A program made the position numbers and the translations under genes. From Stentor coeruleus (taxonomy: Eukaryota; Ciliophora; Heterotrichea; Heterotrichida; Stentoridae), in contig MPUH01000463.1 in assembly GCA_001970955.1 (NCBI GenBank), positions 1 through 52,553 of the forward strand: a stretch of 52,553 nucleotides of DNA, in the 5' to 3' direction. Shown piece by piece: positions 1 through 10,701 of this stretch. Within the stretch, counting starts at the first letter, position 1; each line of letters starts with the position of its first letter. A model generated the notes under the pieces. It made no database searches. It worked only from the letters and a program-made list of their open reading frames with translations, and was not told the origin of the DNA.

Positions 1-2229
1 TGATATAGATTCTATTTTTATTGTAAGTTTAAATGAATAATCTTTTCCAATGTCAAGTGTAAATTTAGGGATATACAATATACTTGGTTCATAAGAGTTT
101 GCAAGTATTGAATTGAAATCTAAAATATTATATGATTGATATTCCCATTTATATGTTTTGGTACTACCGTCCTCACAAAATGATTCAACTAATCCTTGAA
201 TATATATAGGCAATGATTTATAAAATTTTGTATTACTTGTTACGTTGAATACAACTGAAACATATTGATTTTTCGTTATTGTGACTGATAAGTCTTTGTT
301 TACAGATGTATTATAGAGAGGATAAGCAACATTGCAGCTTATATCAAGTATACCTACTTGAACATATATCAAAGGTATTTCAAGTTTATATGTAGTAGAT
401 AAACTTAACCACAAATCAAATGCCTCATCAGTTGGATTTGCTGTCCATTGATAAGTGTATTCATCATAATTCAGTTTATTTTCAATATTAATAGTATTAT
501 TTTGGCATAGATCGGTACTGTTAGTCCCTTCTAAGTCTACGCTCGGTTTAGGTAATTCTATAGCTGCTACTATTAAACTAAGACTATCAGTAAACAAATT
601 ACATTTTGTTTCAGTTGGTGTTAGGGATGCATCTATACCAATCTGATATTCTTTTCCGTTAAGTATAGTGTTAAATTTCAGCTTCATTGTTTGAGAATTT
701 GTCCACAAGCATTCTACAAACAAATAGTTTAAGTAATCTGGAAGATACAGATACAAAGAGCAATCAGGTTCAGAACTCTCCACAACACTTGCTGAGAACT
801 TTATATCAATACTTTTATAATCTTGATTATATTTTCCAGTAATATCAGAGTCTATAAAATTATTTTGACATGCTAAAACACATTCATTTTGGCTTTGGCC
901 GTATCCTTCTATGCATTCACAATGAACATCTACTTGTGAACTTAAATCAACACAAACACATTGTCCGTTAACAACATTTGTTAGATCTACGCATTTTATA
1001 CATACATCGTTATTAGATTCTATGCACAGAGAATTTAATACATAAACATCTAATTTTATTGAAATTCCAGTAGCTAAATCAAGATCAGTATATGCGGTTA
1101 TTATTGTTTCTCCAATTGTATTAAAGGTTATATAAAATATTGCCTCTCCAGTTGATGTATACAGACTTGTTGTACCAGTCATTTGTAATATTGATGACTT
1201 TAAAGTGACTAATGTTTTAAGGTTAAATTCTGAATCTAAAGGTCCTAGAAGAGTAACAGTAAATTTAATTTGCTTATTTATCAAAATAAAGACTGAGTCT
1301 GTTAATATATTTATTGAATTTACTCCAGTTATTGTCAAAGTTCCTGATGATTGTGCCTCACTAGTAATACAAGTACCTTTTACATTGATGTAATAAATCC
1401 CAGTTGTTTTCACAAGTAAGTTTGAAAATAATGCTGAACCTCCTGATAGTGATTTAGTTGTTGTGCCTGTAATAGTAGCAGTTGGATATAGACTAGCAGT
1501 AACGTCGCACATATTGATTAAAAGGCTAGCCATACTTTCATCAATATACGCTGTAAATTTCAAATCAAAATAATCTTTGAAAGATTTAATCTAAATATAA
1601 TTTACACTTCCTGAAGGGAACTCAAATATATAATATTGAGATTTTATCTGTAAGCTAATTCCATCAATATCACTCCAGATATCATCCATGAAATAAAACA
1701 GCAAATTTTTTATTCCAATTTTAAAAAAGCTAACTGAAATTGTTCCGCTATACACAGTTAAAGGTACTACAGTAAACGCAAAATCTTCTTGGTTTATCAA
1801 AAACACAGTAAAAAATGGGGTATTATAGGTATCTTCATAATAAATTTCAATTTCCTCATTAACACTTGCTATTTCTTTATTTGATATCAAATTGATGAAA
1901 TAAGAGTTAGCATATTCTAGTACCAAATTAGTTGTTGTATAGATTTCACATCCTGCGCATGATATTTTAAAGTTACCCACAAAATAACCACCAAAAAAAA
2001 GATATATTAATGACGATCCTGTAAATGTTGTATTTGGTAATGTCAAGAATGGTACAAACGAGCTAGATTCAATTATCAGATTTTTTTCAGTTATAACTTC
2101 GGCTCCAATTTCATCAACAAGCGTAAAACTTAAAATCGGTATAAAACTACTGTCTAAATACACGTCTTTAAAAGTTAGCAGAGCCAATATTTCGCATATC
2201 AGAAATGCAAAAATCACCATTATAAGCAT
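1..2229 (-). CDS. Large secreted/membrane protein with EGF-like patch and REJ-like domains (3' end off the window)
   Basis: The gene starts at 2229 with a hydrophobic signal peptide (MLIMVIFAFLICEILALL). Its frame hits a stop at 1591, but that stop lies in a perfect 15-nt intron (1591-1605, GTAAATTATATTTAG on the coding strand). After splicing, the frame stays open to position 1, giving 738 visible residues. The visible part is beta-rich and Thr/Ser-rich, with Ig/filamin-like segments at about 210-390, a Cys-dense EGF-like patch at about 400-455 (CIKC, CVCVDL, CECIEGY) and then two stretches with the pattern of REJ (receptor for egg jelly) repeats: YTYQW near 590 and YKWEYQ near 690, each followed by a 'L.IG..Y.F.L' strand. 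REJ proteins are extracellular, often polycystin-related. The family call is by pattern only and no membrane segment is seen before the edge. Confidence 0.7.
1591..1605 (-). other. 15-nt intron in the REJ-like gene
   Basis: Coding-strand sequence GTAAATTATATTTAG. It sits in phase 0 and contains the in-frame TAA that would otherwise end the protein. Removing it joins two open frames of 208 and 530 codons. Confidence 0.85.
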
Positions 2230-3526
2230 ATCAAACTTTAACTTAAGCTATCTAATTAACTATAAGAAAATAAAAGCTTATAAAAGCTTGAAAAATATCT
2301 TTACTTTATGTATATTCAGAATTATGCTTTAAATATTTTGCTAAAAGACTAAAATAAATTATAAATACCATAGCGTTCAAAAAATTAAAGTTATAATTAT
2401 AAAAGCGATCAGTTGAGTTTATAATCAAATATATTATCATTCAAATAGAATAAACCCAATCTAGTAATCTTGTTATGAGCAAATTTTAATATTAGAACAT
2501 TGTTTTGAATAAGTATAAAGTGACTTAAAATAAACAAATAACTATATGAAATATTATAGCAGAAAGTTTTAGTTGGGGGGAGATTTATAACATGATTATT
2601 TTCTAATTAAAAGTTGTGTTTTGAAGGTGCTAAAAGTTGGAAATCGCTAAGATTATAAAAATGATACTAAGAAAGTTATCTGTTTTATAGTAAAAATAGG
2701 CATAATTATGTTGGTTTTTTAAGTTTGGGCTTAATTTGCATACATAAGTCAAGATTAACTGAAAGTAACTTAGATTAGAAAATTATGTTGGATAGAAGTT
2801 AGTTAGTTTGCTTATATATGAATACTAAATGCAAAAAAAAACTAAGCAAGCAGTTATTTAAAGTTTAACATATAAAATTTTTATCTTATTTTACCAACTC
2901 AACAAATAATATCATATTTTTATCTTAATTTACCCACCCAACAAGTATTATCTAATTTATTTAGCAAATTTCCTTACTTAAACTTAGTCTTAAATAACCT
3001 TCAACTATTTAAGCTTTTTTTATTGATTTTTATAGTTTTGTCTGTGGTAAGCTAGATATAATTACTGCAAATGAAAAAAAAAATACTTAAACACAAAATG
3101 ATGAATTTTACGTCAGAAACAGCCAATATCAAAATGAAAAAAATCTTTTTAAGACAAAAGGTTGATAATTGTATGTAAAATAGGTAATAGAGTAAAAATA
3201 TAGGCAAAAAGTAATAATGGGATTTTGTCTTAGTAAAATTTTACTATTTTATTACAATATACTATATTTTAATATATTAGGAAGATTACTTAAGCATGCA
3301 TATATTTATTTACATAAAATAGATTTAGTCAAATAATTAACTAAAAATTCATAAACAAAATCACTCATCAATTAGATATTATAAATTATCATGTTTTTAT
3401 ACTGATTTTATTCTAAGTTTATCATAACAATTTTGTTTTAATATAAACTATCTAAAATAACTTATTTTCAAATAAATCTATTCAAACAACTAGACTATTA
3501 ATCTATTTTTTATAATTTTATCTAAT
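2230..3526. other. Intergenic, AT-rich
   Basis: No reading frame or RNA gene is recognisable. It lies between the start of the REJ-like gene and the end of the VPS13-like gene, so it must hold the promoter of the former and the 3' end of the latter. The only structure seen is a short imperfect tandem repeat at 2878-2955. Confidence 0.5.
2878..2955. repeat. Imperfect tandem repeat, 2 x 39 bp
   Basis: Two adjacent 39-bp units (2878-2916 and 2917-2955) agree at 32 of 39 positions by hand comparison. Both begin TTTTTATCTTA and carry a CCAAC-type core. No function is apparent. Confidence 0.6.
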
Positions 3527-6500
3527 TTATTGCATCGAAGGAAGCTTCTTTTGAGAAAATATTAATGAAGGAACTAGATTGGGTAGATCTAATTTAGGTA
3601 TTTTAATCATCTTTGCCTCAAAAATGTCACGAATAGGTCCATGATTATTTGGACTATCAATATCACTGATTTCTTGTAATAAATCATTACTTTTAAGTGA
3701 AAGACTATTAAAACTTTCTTCCATTTCATTATTTTCCTCACTTTCAACATCTTCTTTTGCTTCACATACAACAATTCTAGCCGCAGGGGGTTTTTCAAAA
3801 GGTAAAGTAACCCATCTATTTATACTCATAGTCCCTGAAGTTACTTTAAACCTAAATTTAGTATTTTTGCTTTTCATAATTTTCGGTAAATTCTCTAATG
3901 GTTCATCAATATTTTTATTAATAAGTTCTTCTAATAATTTCATTTTCCCTAATGATACACACAATTTAGCTTTAATAACTTCAATAGAAACTTTACTTTT
4001 TAATATATAAGCTGCTTTATCAGGGATTATAGGGACAAAAACTTCTAATTTAGCTTCAGCAGCTGATCCTAAATAGTCCCCATTAAATATCAAATGCATA
4101 TTATCAAGATTTATATCTATTTGAGTACAATTAACACTTATTTCACTTGTAACAGAAGCTAAAGATACTTCTTTTATATCAAAAATAGTTGGTTCATCAA
4201 GTACTGGAGGTTTCCAATATGATATTTCATTACTTATCGTTTTAATATGCGCTTTATTAAAATTCACAGTTAAATTGTCTGTTAAATAACTAGCTTTAGG
4301 GATTAAAATAGCACCTTTTACAAAAATTATCTCAACACTTGTTGGTTTTGTTGAAGTTTTTATATTTTCTGATTTTTTCTCTCTAGGTTTGAGGATTTCT
4401 TGGTTTATAAAGTTGTAAACGTGGATGTTTTGCTCTATGAATTTCTCTAAGAAAACAACTTTTGAATTTTCTATGGTCATTCTGAATATGCTTTCATCTG
4501 GATTTTCGAGTATAATGAAACTTGTTATAACTCGGCTACTTGGGTCTGATGGAACTATAGTTTTAGGGTATAATCCATTCTTAGAAAGTATTTGAAAAGA
4601 TCTCAAACTGCCTTCAAACTGTTTTTTATCGTTTTTATTATTCATTTTCATTTTCCTCACTACAATTCTACAGATCTCAATATCGTTTAAAGATACCTCG
4701 CTACGTATATTGGTAATCCTAATTTTTGTTTTAAATGGGGTTATTTCCAAATATTTCATACTATAAAAAGTGTATTTTTCCGGAACACTAAGGATTCTAA
4801 GTGTTTTACTATTAGAAATCGGGTCAGAAATATAGAAAAAGTTATTTAAAATCACTGATAAAGTATTGCAACTCAAATTCATCCCAACCCTACCGAAATC
4901 AGCATGGAATTTTCGATTTATCGAATTTGTCTTAGTTTTAGACATAATATCTAAAGTACAAGCAATTTCATCTTTATTAATCTTAAATTTGGAACTGTGA
5001 TTATAGGAAACTGGTATAGCGAATATTTTATTTTTACTTTTTTTTTGATAAAAACTTATAGTTTTAATCCTAATATTTATTTCATTTTTTTTACTTTTCA
5101 CATGGTTACCAACTTTTTTCAATTCTTTACTATAATTTTTCACCTGTTTGACCGTATCTTTGATAACAGTGCTAAGATTTTCTATTTTAAAATACGTATC
5201 TTTTCCAATCCTAAACACAAAATCCTTCGCAGTTATATGTGAGATATCTTCAATAACTTCTCTTTTTTTATGTTTTTTGTTATTAAATAAAAGCGCATCT
5301 TCAAAAAAATCTTTTTTCTCATAATTTTCCATAGTCGACTTCATAAAACTTGGAATCCCTTTGATTTTTAACCCATTGATTTCTATACAAAACTCTTTAT
5401 CTTTACACATACTACAAATAATAAATTTATTCAAAACAATTTTCGAGCTAACCAAATTATTTTTTTTCATTTGAGTAATCTTAACTGACTGCATATATTT
5501 CAAATACAACTGAACTAAAGATACAACAGAAAACAAAGCTGAAATAGCAAAATTATAATCATTATTCTCTTTTATATTAACTCTAAACTCTTCAATCATC
5601 AACTCAAAACAGTCAACTGGCTTATAATTTTTCCTATTCTCATAAGCATAATTTTGATTAAAACAATCATAAGTCATAAAATTACACAAGTTATTTTCAT
5701 TAACATAAGGTTTCAGATTTACAATATTTTTTTCATATAAAGACTCGCGAATCCTCCAAAGGTTCTCATCAAAAATTTTAATATTTTTACGTTGATGACT
5801 CTTAAATATAAGCCTTAAAGGTGAAATTGCATCATTATGTAAAGTTCCAGAAACATAACATGTAGATGGTGTTGATTTATGAGCTAATGATGAGAATAAA
5901 GGGGAAATATCGTTTGGGTCAAATTTATTATCAAAGTTTTTATCAGTAAATTTTAATGAAAAAATTTCATTGTTTTCAAAATCTGTAGTAAAAACTGATA
6001 AGGAAGAGTTGAAAATTCTTTCTTCAGTCATGATGATAACTCTTGGGCATTTTAAGGATATTGACTTATCTTTGGTTTTGAAACTGTAAAAAAAAAGCTC
6101 TAAACCTGTGGATTTTTTTTCAGGGTCGCCGATTGATAAAGAGAAGTTTTTGATGATTTTACGATAGGCCAGCATGCAGTGGCGGCATTTTTTAAGGTTT
6201 TTACGGAGAAAATGATCGTTTTGGTAGTTGAGGAGCCTTTTGGTCATGAAGTTTTTGTCGTGTTTGTAGATTTCTTTTTGAAGAGACCTTATGACGATGT
6301 TATCTTTGGATAAATGCTTTAAAGGTTTGAAGTCTAGGCTACTAACAAGTCCAAGGAAACTTAGAAGTTCTTTGCGGATGAAGATTTTTACATTTTTTAT
6401 ATTAGATTCTGTTATGTTTTCGATTAAATAAGGATGACCTTTCATTATACAATCTTTTGAATTAAAATTTATGATGTCTAAGGAGAGTACTGGTTGAAGC

Positions 6501-9367
6501 ATTGTATGTATCATCAAGCTTTTTAAATCAATAATTGTACTAACATAAAACTTAGAATCCCTAATAAAATCTCCTTTATTAAAATCATTCACTTCCTGTT
6601 GTTGATCATTTACACTCCCAATTTTTAATATAAAATCTTTCATTTCAACTGTTGAAATAATTTGTTTGTTTTTACTGTTAGTAAAAATAGTTTCAACCAA
6701 TTTGATAATAACTTCATTTATTGTCACGGTAATATCAGAAATATCTACACTTTTTTGCTTTTCTTTGGCTATAAAATAAAGCTGTTGTCCTGATTTTTTC
6801 ATATTATTTAATATGTTTTTTATATATTCCAATTTAGGTGAAAAAGAGTTTAGGGTGCTTATAAACGATTTTTGAAACTCGAAATTCTCATGTGATTTCA
6901 TAAACCATCTTATTAATGAATGTACAGTTTCTGTTGACATAACAGCTTTTATGTTTTTACTTGAAATATCAATTTTACTTTGTTCTATTTTTTCTTCCAG
7001 TTGATTTTCTTCAATTTTACGTTTTTTTCTATCCACAAATTGAACTTCGATAGGACTGGAATTTCCTTTAAGCTTTAGTTTTATGTAGATACTATTAGAT
7101 GTTGAAGTTTTACTATTGAGAGAATTTGTGATAATCCATCTTGCACAGTTTCTCATAAATCGTGGCATTACTCGGTTATTCATAAATTCTCTGATGATAT
7201 TATAAAGTTCTTTTAAATCAGTCGCGTTTTGATATTTTTCTAACTGAGCTTCAGTAAGATGGAGGCAAAATTTGCTATTTGGGTTAAGAAATGCTTCTTT
7301 TTGTAAAGATAAAGTACTATAAATGGATTTGCAGGTACAGAAATGTGAGACTTGATCAAACATCTTATCCAAATGTAAGACAAACTCAAACTCAGGTATT
7401 AAATTCATTTCCTGCATGAAAAACCTAATCGAATTAATCAAACTAAACTCTTCATTTTTTCCTATTAATATCATACTCAGTAAATCATCCCCTTTAGTAA
7501 ACCCATATTTATCTTTAAACAGTTTCATTTCATCTGGTTCCTGTAAACTCAAAGGGTCCCAAATTTCTAAATTCCCAATTTTTATATCATTATCTGTAAT
7601 AATATGTTTATCTCTATATATCATAATAGATCCTTTTAAATTAGCTTCAACAATCAACAATGTATGTTCTTTAACAAGTTTAGGATCATAAGCTTTACCT
7701 TGTTGATTTACCATAAGTATACTATAAACAGCATCTTGGGCTTGGGTTTTTCTTTCATCATTCATCCCTGACATATTTTCTGAATTCCTATTCGGTGACA
7801 AGGAGTTTTCTGAGCATCTTAAACAAATACAGTCTTTTTTGTTTATTGTTTTATATAAAAACTCATCATTTACTTGAGCTTCTTGTATAAAAAAAGTTAT
7901 TTTTGCTAAGTTTAAAGTTAGGTCAAGCATTTTATCGTTACGTGAACTACTTGCCCCATTCAAATAACTATCAACAATATTCAATGTATCCATTTTTAGT
8001 AAATGATTAAGTTCTTCTTTTTCTTCAAGTGTTAATTCAATCTCATGTTCTTCAGCTACTGTTTTATAAGGGTCACCTAATAAGCTTTCAAAATCATTAA
8101 GATAATAATCCCATAAATCCCCAAGATGCATTTTTCCTCTAACATTACCTCGAGCTTTTACATATGACATAGCTTCAATTCTTAATTGATATAAAGCTAG
8201 GGTACGGAATGATATAAGCTTATCTAATGGATACTCTTCTTCGATTTCATCTAGAAAATCCTCTTTTTCTCGTGTCCTATCAGAAAGCCAAGGGGCATGA
8301 ATTATTTCTTGACATGATTTATAGTAATCAATATACTTATCCATATCTTGTTTATTCCTAATCAACCCAGCAACATTCATATCCAAATCTTTCTTACAAG
8401 TCTTAATCAAATAATTCCACCAGTTTTGCTCATTACCTATAACTTTTCCTACTGGATGATTTTCTTCATAAGCTTTATAATGAGTTTGGTTTTTCATAAT
8501 CATATTTAAAGATTCAATAAACTGCCTTTGTAACTCACTTAATGATACAACCATATTTGAAATCTCAATTTTTAAACTATGAGTTGGAGTATTTTCTAAA
8601 GGTTTATGTTGCATTGTATAATAAAAATTCATATTACATGGTCTTAAAATATACATTCTTTCACTAAACCTTTTATCTTCAATATCATTATCAGATATAA
8701 GGTCTGAGTATTCTGAATGTATAGCAAGGCTGAAATCTTTGACTGAGATTTTACGATATGTTGTGAATTCAGAGTTTGATGGTTTTTCTTTACTGAAATC
8801 CTCAGTTGTTGTTGCTATACGAAGTTCTTCTAATCGAAAACGAATTATACATGGGGAACCTAAAGCTTGAGTATCTTTATAATAGATAATAACATCTTCA
8901 ATTGTTATATTTATGTTGTTTGCGACCATACTGATTTTACGTTGTTTATAGTTTTTTAGATTAAGGCTTGCAAATAAATTTTTCTGACTTTCTTGCCAGT
9001 CTTCAAGATGTTTTTTTTTGTATTCTTTCCATTGAGCTGGCGACCAAGACTTTGAATTAGGTAGGACAATAGCTTTTATTCCTTTAACATAAATATTTAC
9101 TTGTAATGGAAGCATTCTTAATTCACAACGTAATTCTTTAACAATTGAACTTGGGTCAACTTCAATTGGAAGCCTAAGGTCATCAAAAGCATCTTTTCTA
9201 AGCTGTAGGTTGTTGAGGGTTATTGCTGAATTAGTCCCAATATTAGTTTGCAAATCCTCATTTTTTATGTTTGATAAATATTTACCAAGGTATTGATTGA
9301 TCTTTTGTGCGACAAATCGCTTGACCAGATCATTTAATGTTCCCTTTTTTTCTTTAGCTTCTTTCAT
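3527..9367 (-). CDS. VPS13-like bridge-type lipid transfer protein (chorein N-terminal domain)
   Basis: A single uninterrupted frame of 1946 residues. The first 110 or so residues match the chorein/VPS13 N-terminus: an amphipathic start (VKRFVAQKINQYLGKYL), then 'L..NIGTNSAITLNNLQLRKDAFDDLRLPIEV', the block in which VPS13 proteins have 'G.v.L.nl.ik..al..l..p..v', then 'LPLQVNIYVKGI'. The remainder is rich in amphipathic beta strands, as expected of the lipid-conducting groove. Known VPS13 and ATG2 proteins move bulk phospholipid between organelles at contact sites. At 1946 residues it is shorter than typical VPS13 (over 3000) and I could not recognise a VAB domain or ATG2-type C-terminus. Intermittent Lys/Asn-rich stretches are usual for this genome. 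In-frame 15-nt introns lacking a stop cannot be excluded. Confidence 0.75.
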   Translation of the reverse strand: MKEAKEKKGTLNDLVKRFVAQKINQYLGKYLSNIKNEDLQTNIGTNSAITLNNLQLRKDAFDDLRLPIEVDPSSIVKELRCELRMLPLQVNIYVKGIKAIVLPNSKSWSPAQWKEYKKKHLEDWQESQKNLFASLNLKNYKQRKISMVANNINITIEDVIIYYKDTQALGSPCIIRFRLEELRIATTTEDFSKEKPSNSEFTTYRKISVKDFSLAIHSEYSDLISDNDIEDKRFSERMYILRPCNMNFYYTMQHKPLENTPTHSLKIEISNMVVSLSELQRQFIESLNMIMKNQTHYKAYEENHPVGKVIGNEQNWWNYLIKTCKKDLDMNVAGLIRNKQDMDKYIDYYKSCQEIIHAPWLSDRTREKEDFLDEIEEEYPLDKLISFRTLALYQLRIEAMSYVKARGNVRGKMHLGDLWDYYLNDFESLLGDPYKTVAEEHEIELTLEEKEELNHLLKMDTLNIVDSYLNGASSSRNDKMLDLTLNLAKITFFIQEAQVNDEFLYKTINKKDCICLRCSENSLSPNRNSENMSGMNDERKTQAQDAVYSILMVNQQGKAYDPKLVKEHTLLIVEANLKGSIMIYRDKHIITDNDIKIGNLEIWDPLSLQEPDEMKLFKDKYGFTKGDDLLSMILIGKNEEFSLINSIRFFMQEMNLIPEFEFVLHLDKMFDQVSHFCTCKSIYSTLSLQKEAFLNPNSKFCLHLTEAQLEKYQNATDLKELYNIIREFMNNRVMPRFMRNCARWIITNSLNSKTSTSNSIYIKLKLKGNSSPIEVQFVDRKKRKIEENQLEEKIEQSKIDISSKNIKAVMSTETVHSLIRWFMKSHENFEFQKSFISTLNSFSPKLEYIKNILNNMKKSGQQLYFIAKEKQKSVDISDITVTINEVIIKLVETIFTNSKNKQIISTVEMKDFILKIGSVNDQQQEVNDFNKGDFIRDSKFYVSTIIDLKSLMIHTMLQPVLSLDIINFNSKDCIMKGHPYLIENITESNIKNVKIFIRKELLSFLGLVSSLDFKPLKHLSKDNIVIRSLQKEIYKHDKNFMTKRLLNYQNDHFLRKNLKKCRHCMLAYRKIIKNFSLSIGDPEKKSTGLELFFYSFKTKDKSISLKCPRVIIMTEERIFNSSLSVFTTDFENNEIFSLKFTDKNFDNKFDPNDISPLFSSLAHKSTPSTCYVSGTLHNDAISPLRLIFKSHQRKNIKIFDENLWRIRESLYEKNIVNLKPYVNENNLCNFMTYDCFNQNYAYENRKNYKPVDCFELMIEEFRVNIKENNDYNFAISALFSVVSLVQLYLKYMQSVKITQMKKNNLVSSKIVLNKFIICSMCKDKEFCIEINGLKIKGIPSFMKSTMENYEKKDFFEDALLFNNKKHKKREVIEDISHITAKDFVFRIGKDTYFKIENLSTVIKDTVKQVKNYSKELKKVGNHVKSKKNEINIRIKTISFYQKKSKNKIFAIPVSYNHSSKFKINKDEIACTLDIMSKTKTNSINRKFHADFGRVGMNLSCNTLSVILNNFFYISDPISNSKTLRILSVPEKYTFYSMKYLEITPFKTKIRITNIRSEVSLNDIEICRIVVRKMKMNNKNDKKQFEGSLRSFQILSKNGLYPKTIVPSDPSSRVITSFIILENPDESIFRMTIENSKVVFLEKFIEQNIHVYNFINQEILKPREKKSENIKTSTKPTSVEIIFVKGAILIPKASYLTDNLTVNFNKAHIKTISNEISYWKPPVLDEPTIFDIKEVSLASVTSEISVNCTQIDINLDNMHLIFNGDYLGSAAEAKLEVFVPIIPDKAAYILKSKVSIEVIKAKLCVSLGKMKLLEELINKNIDEPLENLPKIMKSKNTKFRFKVTSGTMSINRWVTLPFEKPPAARIVVCEAKEDVESEENNEMEESFNSLSLKSNDLLQEISDIDSPNNHGPIRDIFEAKMIKIPKLDLPNLVPSLIFSQKKLPSMQ

Positions 9368-9652
9368 ATTTATATAGGAAAAATCTAATGTTATATGAAG
9401 ATGTTTTTTTTATTTAGAAATGGAATCGAAATTTTTATAGGTTTTAGGAAGTATATAAGGTATTTTGAAATAGATAAACATGAATGGAATAAAATAATTA
9501 TTAGGTTTTATAAAGAAGGTAAGATAAAAATGTAGGAAAATTACAAGAGTTTATTTGAAATATTTTTTTTTTTTATAGGATTGTAGGGATGATAAATAGG
9601 ATTTTAAATTATATTTGATTTATTTATGAATATAAGAAATTCTAGTAATTAG

Positions 9653-10297
9653 TTATAAGAAATCTTCGTATTCATTGAACTCATTTTCTTCATCATCGTC
9701 AGCCATTTGGATCTTTTTAGCACTGTCAGCTTTAAGTCCAGGCTTGTTGTTGGTTTTCTTTGTCCCTTTTTCAGCTTTGAGTCGTTCGCTATGAATAACG
9801 CTCAGCTGGGTGATAACTTTGTTTATTTCCTCAACTCTCATGAGCTTAGTAGTCTCTTTAAATAGTTCATTAAAGAACACAGGAAGACGGAAATGATACT
9901 GCCCTTTATTAAGCATTCTATGTACTTCTCTTGCATAATCAATATAATCATCATCTGTACTTAGCATTGTCACTTTTTTAACTCCAAAAAGTTCATCAGC
10001 AAGTTCATTGTCAGCAATTTCTTCTTTTTTTTTCCCTTCAGCAATTATTTCACCTTTAACCGGAGCTTTTTTCTCTTCTTTCACTTCTACTTTCTTTTTA
10101 CCCAATTTCCCTTTGCCTTTAGCTTTTACTGTAGTTTTTTTCTCTTCAGGAGCTTTTGCTGGTAAAAGGTTCGCTTGCTGTTTTGCTAAATCAGCAGCTG
10201 ATGTGATCTCATCACCAAATTTCCCTGTTTTTAAAATATCACCCAATGCTTCATCGTCTTTTTCCGCATTCTTCTCCCAATCGTCGGAATCAGACAT
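9653..10297 (-). CDS. EIF3J: Translation initiation factor 3 subunit j (eIF3j/Hcr1)
   Basis: 214 residues in one exon. The N-terminus MSDSDDWE, an acidic Asp/Trp start, and the acidic C-terminus (DDDEENEFNEYEDFL) are characteristic of eIF3j, whose C-terminal tail occupies the ribosomal decoding centre and mRNA channel. The middle has a Lys/Glu low-complexity linker (about 50-100) and then the conserved helical part with YIDYAREVHRMLN and the VITQLSVIHSERLK block. The length is close to animal and yeast homologues. It is transcribed divergently from the DP-like factor, with a shared 404-bp upstream region. A housekeeping translation gene. Confidence 0.88.
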   Translation of the reverse strand: MSDSDDWEKNAEKDDEALGDILKTGKFGDEITSAADLAKQQANLLPAKAPEEKKTTVKAKGKGKLGKKKVEVKEEKKAPVKGEIIAEGKKKEEIADNELADELFGVKKVTMLSTDDDYIDYAREVHRMLNKGQYHFRLPVFFNELFKETTKLMRVEEINKVITQLSVIHSERLKAEKGTKKTNNKPGLKADSAKKIQMADDDEENEFNEYEDFL

Positions 10298-10701
10298 TAT
10301 AAAGAATGGAGAATATGACGTTTGGATTGGAAAAAATACTTAAAGTTTTTAAGTAGAAAATATTGACTTGGTTTGAAGGAGATTATTAGGATATGCGTGA
10401 AATTGTTTGTAGTTATAATTTGTTTTTGAGTTAAGAAAATATTAAATCTGATTAAGAGGTATACAAATTAATAAACATTTATACCTTTATATCACCCCAA
10501 CCTCAAAAAAAAAACATATCATATACAAAAAAAATAAACATTCTATACAAAAACCACCATCACATCATATCTAAAATCCTATAAACCAGGCGTAAAAATT
10601 CACCATTCCACAGGCAAAAAATTTCCCCAAGTCCAAAACTATAAATAAACCCAAAAAAACTTAAATAATAATAATATTTCTGTCAAATTTATACATATAA
10701 T
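10298..10701. other. Divergent upstream region of eIF3j and DP genes
   Basis: 404 bp of AT-rich DNA between two divergently transcribed genes. It has A-rich runs near 10507-10540 and no frame. It presumably carries both promoters; no specific site is recognised. Confidence 0.4.
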
